In this document: positions 30,780-33,081 of the stretch, in pieces
Numbering within the stretch: the stretch's first letter is position 1
How the letters are laid out: every line of letters begins with the position of its first letter
Origin: an uncultured Bacteroidales bacterium
GTDB taxonomy: Bacteria > Bacteroidota > Bacteroidia > Bacteroidales > UBA932
NCBI GenBank assembly: GCA_949300335.1
Contig: CASGDV010000105.1
Coordinates: 1 to 33,081, forward strand
Reading direction: 5' to 3'
DNA length: 33,081 bases
Made by a program: the position numbers and the translations under genes
The notes under the pieces: model-generated
Told to the model about the DNA's origin: nothing
Database searches by the model: none
What the model saw: the letters and a program-made list of their open reading frames with translations, nothing else

Positions 30780-32786
30780 ATGATCAGACGATTTGCCATA
30801 CTCACCGGTATTGCATTGATGATGCTGGCATCATGCAATTCGGGAAAGGAACAGGTCGAGCCAGTTCCTTTCAACCATGTAAGCCTGCATGACGGATTCT
30901 GGAAAGAGCGGATAAACACTGTAATCGGCACCACTGTCCCGCATTCCATACGGCAAAGCGAAACAGCACTGGAAAGATTCAGAAGATGCTCCGCTTTCCT
31001 TGCAGGAAAAGAGACTCCGCTCCCTGAAACAAACCGGTTCATAAGTTCCGACCTGTACAAAGTAATGGAAGGCACGGCATATTCGCTGATGTATGAAAAA
31101 AACGACAGTCTTGAAGCATTCATGGACTATGCCATAAGCCTCATAGGAAAGTCGCAGCTGGCTGACGGATATCTTTACATTTCGCACGAATGCGGCAATC
31201 CTAATATAGAAGAGATGGGCCCGAGGCCATATTCCTGGGTTGTCCACAGTCATGAACTTTATAATGTAGGACACCTTTATGAAGCAGCGGTTGCATATTA
31301 CATGGCTACAGGTAAAAGGAGCCTGCTTGATATCGCGGTTAAAAGCGCAGATCATGTCAACCGAGTATTCTTTCAAGGGGACCCGGGCTACAATGACGGA
31401 AAACCGGTAAATCAGGCTCCGGGACATGAAGAAATCGAACTTGCCCTGTGCAAGATGTACAGTACCACCGGAAATGGGGAATACCTGAAGATGGCGAAGA
31501 AGTTCCTTGATATCAGAGGTGTTACCTATGTTCCTTCCGGAGATGGCATCATGTCCCCGAGCTATGCCCAGCAGCATTTGCCGGTACGGGAACAAAGAGA
31601 ACCAGCGGGCCATGCCGTGCGGGCAGGTTATCTGTATACGGCAATGGCCATGGTGGATGCACTTACCGCAAAAGAGGATTACAGGGTGGCTCTGGACTCA
31701 ATATGGAACAATCTTACGGAAACAAGAATCCATATTACAGGAGGCCTGGGAGCAGTATTCGGAATAGAGGGATTCGGTGCGCCTTACGAACTACCCAACA
31801 AAAATGCCTATAACGAGACATGTGCAGCAGTGGCAAATGTCTTTTTCAATCATGCAATGTTCCTGGCAACACACGATGCCAAATATATGGATCTTGCCGA
31901 AGTTTCTTTATATAACAATGCTCTTGCCGGAATCAATATAGCAGGCAACAGATTCTTCTATGTCAATCCGCTTGAAGCTGACGGAACAACAGGATTCAAT
32001 CACGGGGCAGCGGGAAGGACAGAATGGTTCGGATGTGCATGCTGTCCTCCGAACATAACAAGGCTGATTCTCCAGGTCGCCGGAATGATGTACTCACACT
32101 CCGGTGATGAAATCTATGTCATGATGTACGGCAACAGCGATACGGACATCAGTCTGAAAAAGACAGATGTCAAGATTATTCAGGAAACTGATTATCCTTT
32201 TGACGGAAAACTGAGGATAAGAATCAACCCTGAACAGGTATCCCGTTTTTCAATGAAAATCAGGATACCGACATGGAGCCGTACCGGAGAATTCATGCCT
32301 GGAGATCTGTACAGATATGTTGATGAAGCAAAAGAGCTTCCTTCCATATTTGTCAACGGAAGGGAGACGACATATGCAATGGACAAGGGATTCGCTTCAA
32401 TCACACGGGAATGGAAGACAGGTGACATCATTGAATTGGATCTGGGGATGGAAGCCAGACAGGTTACGTGCAATCCAGCCGTAAAGGAAAACATCGGCCG
32501 GGCAGCCATTGTAAGAGGACCGATGGTATATTGTGCAGAAGAAACGGATACCGGGTGTCCCGTTCAGGAGATATCCATAAGCGGCAAAGCCAAGGGATAC
32601 CATACGGTCAATGAAGGCATCCTTAAAGGAATAACAGTAATCGGCCTGCCTGTCATGACAACGGGAGAAACCTCGCCTGACTTGCGGCAGAGGACCGTCG
32701 AACTGATTCCTTATTATGCATGGGACAACCGTGGAGACGGAAAATCAATGGCAGTATGGCTCAAGACGGAACTAAAAGAAAACTGA
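30780..32786 (+). CDS. GH127 lipoprotein, beta-L-arabinofuranosidase family (DUF1680)
   Basis: Removes terminal beta-L-arabinofuranose from plant glycans such as pectin side chains or arabinosylated proteins. The 668-residue protein starts with a lipoprotein signal (MLASC, Cys19), then an (alpha/alpha)6 domain. The zinc/nucleophile site described for the family is intact: E346 and C348 (NETCAAVAN) and C421-C422 in FGCACCPPN, where the first Cys of the pair is the expected nucleophile. A C-terminal beta-sandwich (residues 480-668, SMKIRIPTWS, VRGPMVYCAEETD) ends it. It is the only full-length enzyme left after the GDSL gene in this locus, 6 bases after the chimera. A transcript start for it could lie upstream in the broken region. 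Confidence 0.9.
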   Translation: MIRRFAILTGIALMMLASCNSGKEQVEPVPFNHVSLHDGFWKERINTVIGTTVPHSIRQSETALERFRRCSAFLAGKETPLPETNRFISSDLYKVMEGTAYSLMYEKNDSLEAFMDYAISLIGKSQLADGYLYISHECGNPNIEEMGPRPYSWVVHSHELYNVGHLYEAAVAYYMATGKRSLLDIAVKSADHVNRVFFQGDPGYNDGKPVNQAPGHEEIELALCKMYSTTGNGEYLKMAKKFLDIRGVTYVPSGDGIMSPSYAQQHLPVREQREPAGHAVRAGYLYTAMAMVDALTAKEDYRVALDSIWNNLTETRIHITGGLGAVFGIEGFGAPYELPNKNAYNETCAAVANVFFNHAMFLATHDAKYMDLAEVSLYNNALAGINIAGNRFFYVNPLEADGTTGFNHGAAGRTEWFGCACCPPNITRLILQVAGMMYSHSGDEIYVMMYGNSDTDISLKKTDVKIIQETDYPFDGKLRIRINPEQVSRFSMKIRIPTWSRTGEFMPGDLYRYVDEAKELPSIFVNGRETTYAMDKGFASITREWKTGDIIELDLGMEARQVTCNPAVKENIGRAAIVRGPMVYCAEETDTGCPVQEISISGKAKGYHTVNEGILKGITVIGLPVMTTGETSPDLRQRTVELIPYYAWDNRGDGKSMAVWLKTELKEN

Positions 32787-32817
32787 CGCAGAATTCTGTA
32801 TAACGATGGAGGCTGTG

Positions 32818-32836
32818 TCGTAATGAAGTATTACGA
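32818..32836. repeat. Short perfect inverted repeat at the IS end
   Basis: TCGTAAT (32818-32824) and ATTACGA (32830-32836) pair around GAAGT. It is in the non-coding end of the IS and may be a weak terminator for the transposase or for incoming transcription. Confidence 0.5.
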
Positions 32837-32877
32837 TGCAGTCTCTGTTTTTTATAGCTCTTTATTTCTTTCGGCCT

Positions 32878-33081
32878 TCAGGCCGCCAAAGTTTGCAGTA
32901 CTTTTCCGAAAGTCAGGATTTCAGACTTCCCAAGCGAAGAATGAGGTCCTAATGAGCCTAAATGAGGGGGATTGCCTCCATTTTTGGCGATTTGGGCTAT
33001 TCTTGAGCACAGTTTCTTTATGTTGAAGGCAATGGCGAAGAAGGCAAAGTCCATTCTGACCTTGTCCTTGCCGAAGTGGCG
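32878..33081 (-). CDS. IS1182-like transposase, C-terminal 67 codons
   Basis: Reads RHFGKDKVRMDFAFFAIAFNIKK, the C-terminal signature of DDE transposases in Bacteroidales (the F-G-K-D-K-V-x-x-D-F-A-F-F-A-I-A-F-N-I-K-K helix), followed by a Pro/Gly/Ser-rich tail to TGA at 32878. The 5' part with the catalytic residues is outside the window. Confidence 0.75.
   Translation of the reverse strand, partial: RHFGKDKVRMDFAFFAIAFNIKKLCSRIAQIAKNGGNPPHLGSLGPHSSLGKSEILTFGKVLQTLAA

Larger units (their letters stand above)
32808..33081 (-). mobile_element. Right-edge insertion sequence (IS1182-like), 3' end
   Basis: Starts 21 bases after the GH127 stop with GGAGGCTGTG, which resembles the terminal repeat of Bacteroides IS1182-group elements, and runs to the window edge with a transposase 3' end on the reverse strand. 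The other end is outside, so the boundary is approximate. Confidence 0.6.

Noticed and set aside
32823-33026. Forward 67-codon open frame at the right edge
   Set aside because: It is the complement of the IS1182-like transposase end, which has clear family similarity.
1-33081. CRISPR arrays, tRNA or rRNA genes, prophage or toxin-antitoxin genes
   Set aside because: I looked for repeated spacing patterns, tRNA-like clover sequences and typical phage or toxin proteins and saw none.

Overview
The window looks like a chromosomal segment of a gut-type member of the Bacteroidales (Bacteroidota). Several genes are preceded by the Bacteroidota promoter form (TTTG, 19-21 bases, TAnnTTTG), Shine-Dalgarno sequences are mostly absent, and the gene content fits: six-domain ribosomal protein S1, DUF5020, DUF1349, GGGtGRT protein, split ResB/CcsA cytochrome maturation, two-component-free LuxR control and a PUL-like set of glycoside hydrolases (GH76, GH106 remnant, GH127). 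I cannot place it below order level from sequence alone. Both window edges lie inside insertion sequences: the 5' end of an IS1634-like transposase on the left and the 3' end of an IS1182-like transposase on the right.

Left part (1-9.8 kb): an efflux operon (marR, then tolC) whose tolC is cut by the left insertion sequence; a ketopantoate-reductase-like gene; a DUF5020 outer-membrane protein; an EamA/DMT transporter broken by a frameshift with apparent loss of about 16 codons; a cytochrome c module made of ResB-like and CcsA genes (overlapping ATGA) followed by a tri-heme cytochrome c peroxidase, their probable client; a PAS-like/LuxR regulator divergent from a secreted DUF1349 protein with two perfect 18-bp palindromes between them; and a flavodoxin-family protein behind a 12-bp inverted repeat.

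Middle (9.9-23.9 kb): a two-gene operon of unknown function (NifU-like Cys-rich protein plus GGGtGRT protein) transcribed from a region carrying a 41-bp tandem duplication; uvrB; a long RSH (p)ppGpp synthetase whose hydrolase site is degenerate; an esterase; a C_GCAxxG_C_C redox protein; a cell-wall pair (MltG transglycosylase, GH73 glucosaminidase with LysM); rnz and rpsA; corA. This is mostly housekeeping.

Right part (24-33 kb): a kinase-recR-(mntP::GH76) operon with overlapping genes, where the last gene is an in-frame fusion of a manganese-efflux membrane protein to a GH76 glycosidase. Downstream is a rhamnose/pectin locus in decay: an intact GDSL hydrolase, rhaB without its N-terminus, rhaA cut after about 125 codons and joined to the tail of a glycoside hydrolase, the first about 30 codons of a uroporphyrinogen-decarboxylase-like gene joined in frame to the tail of a GH106-like rhamnosidase, then an intact GH127 lipoprotein and the right insertion sequence. 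The clean joins between halves of unrelated genes are the most unusual feature of the window: either a run of natural deletions or assembly errors, and read mapping would decide.

I found no tRNA, rRNA, CRISPR array or replication origin. No stretch longer than about 220 bases lacks a gene.
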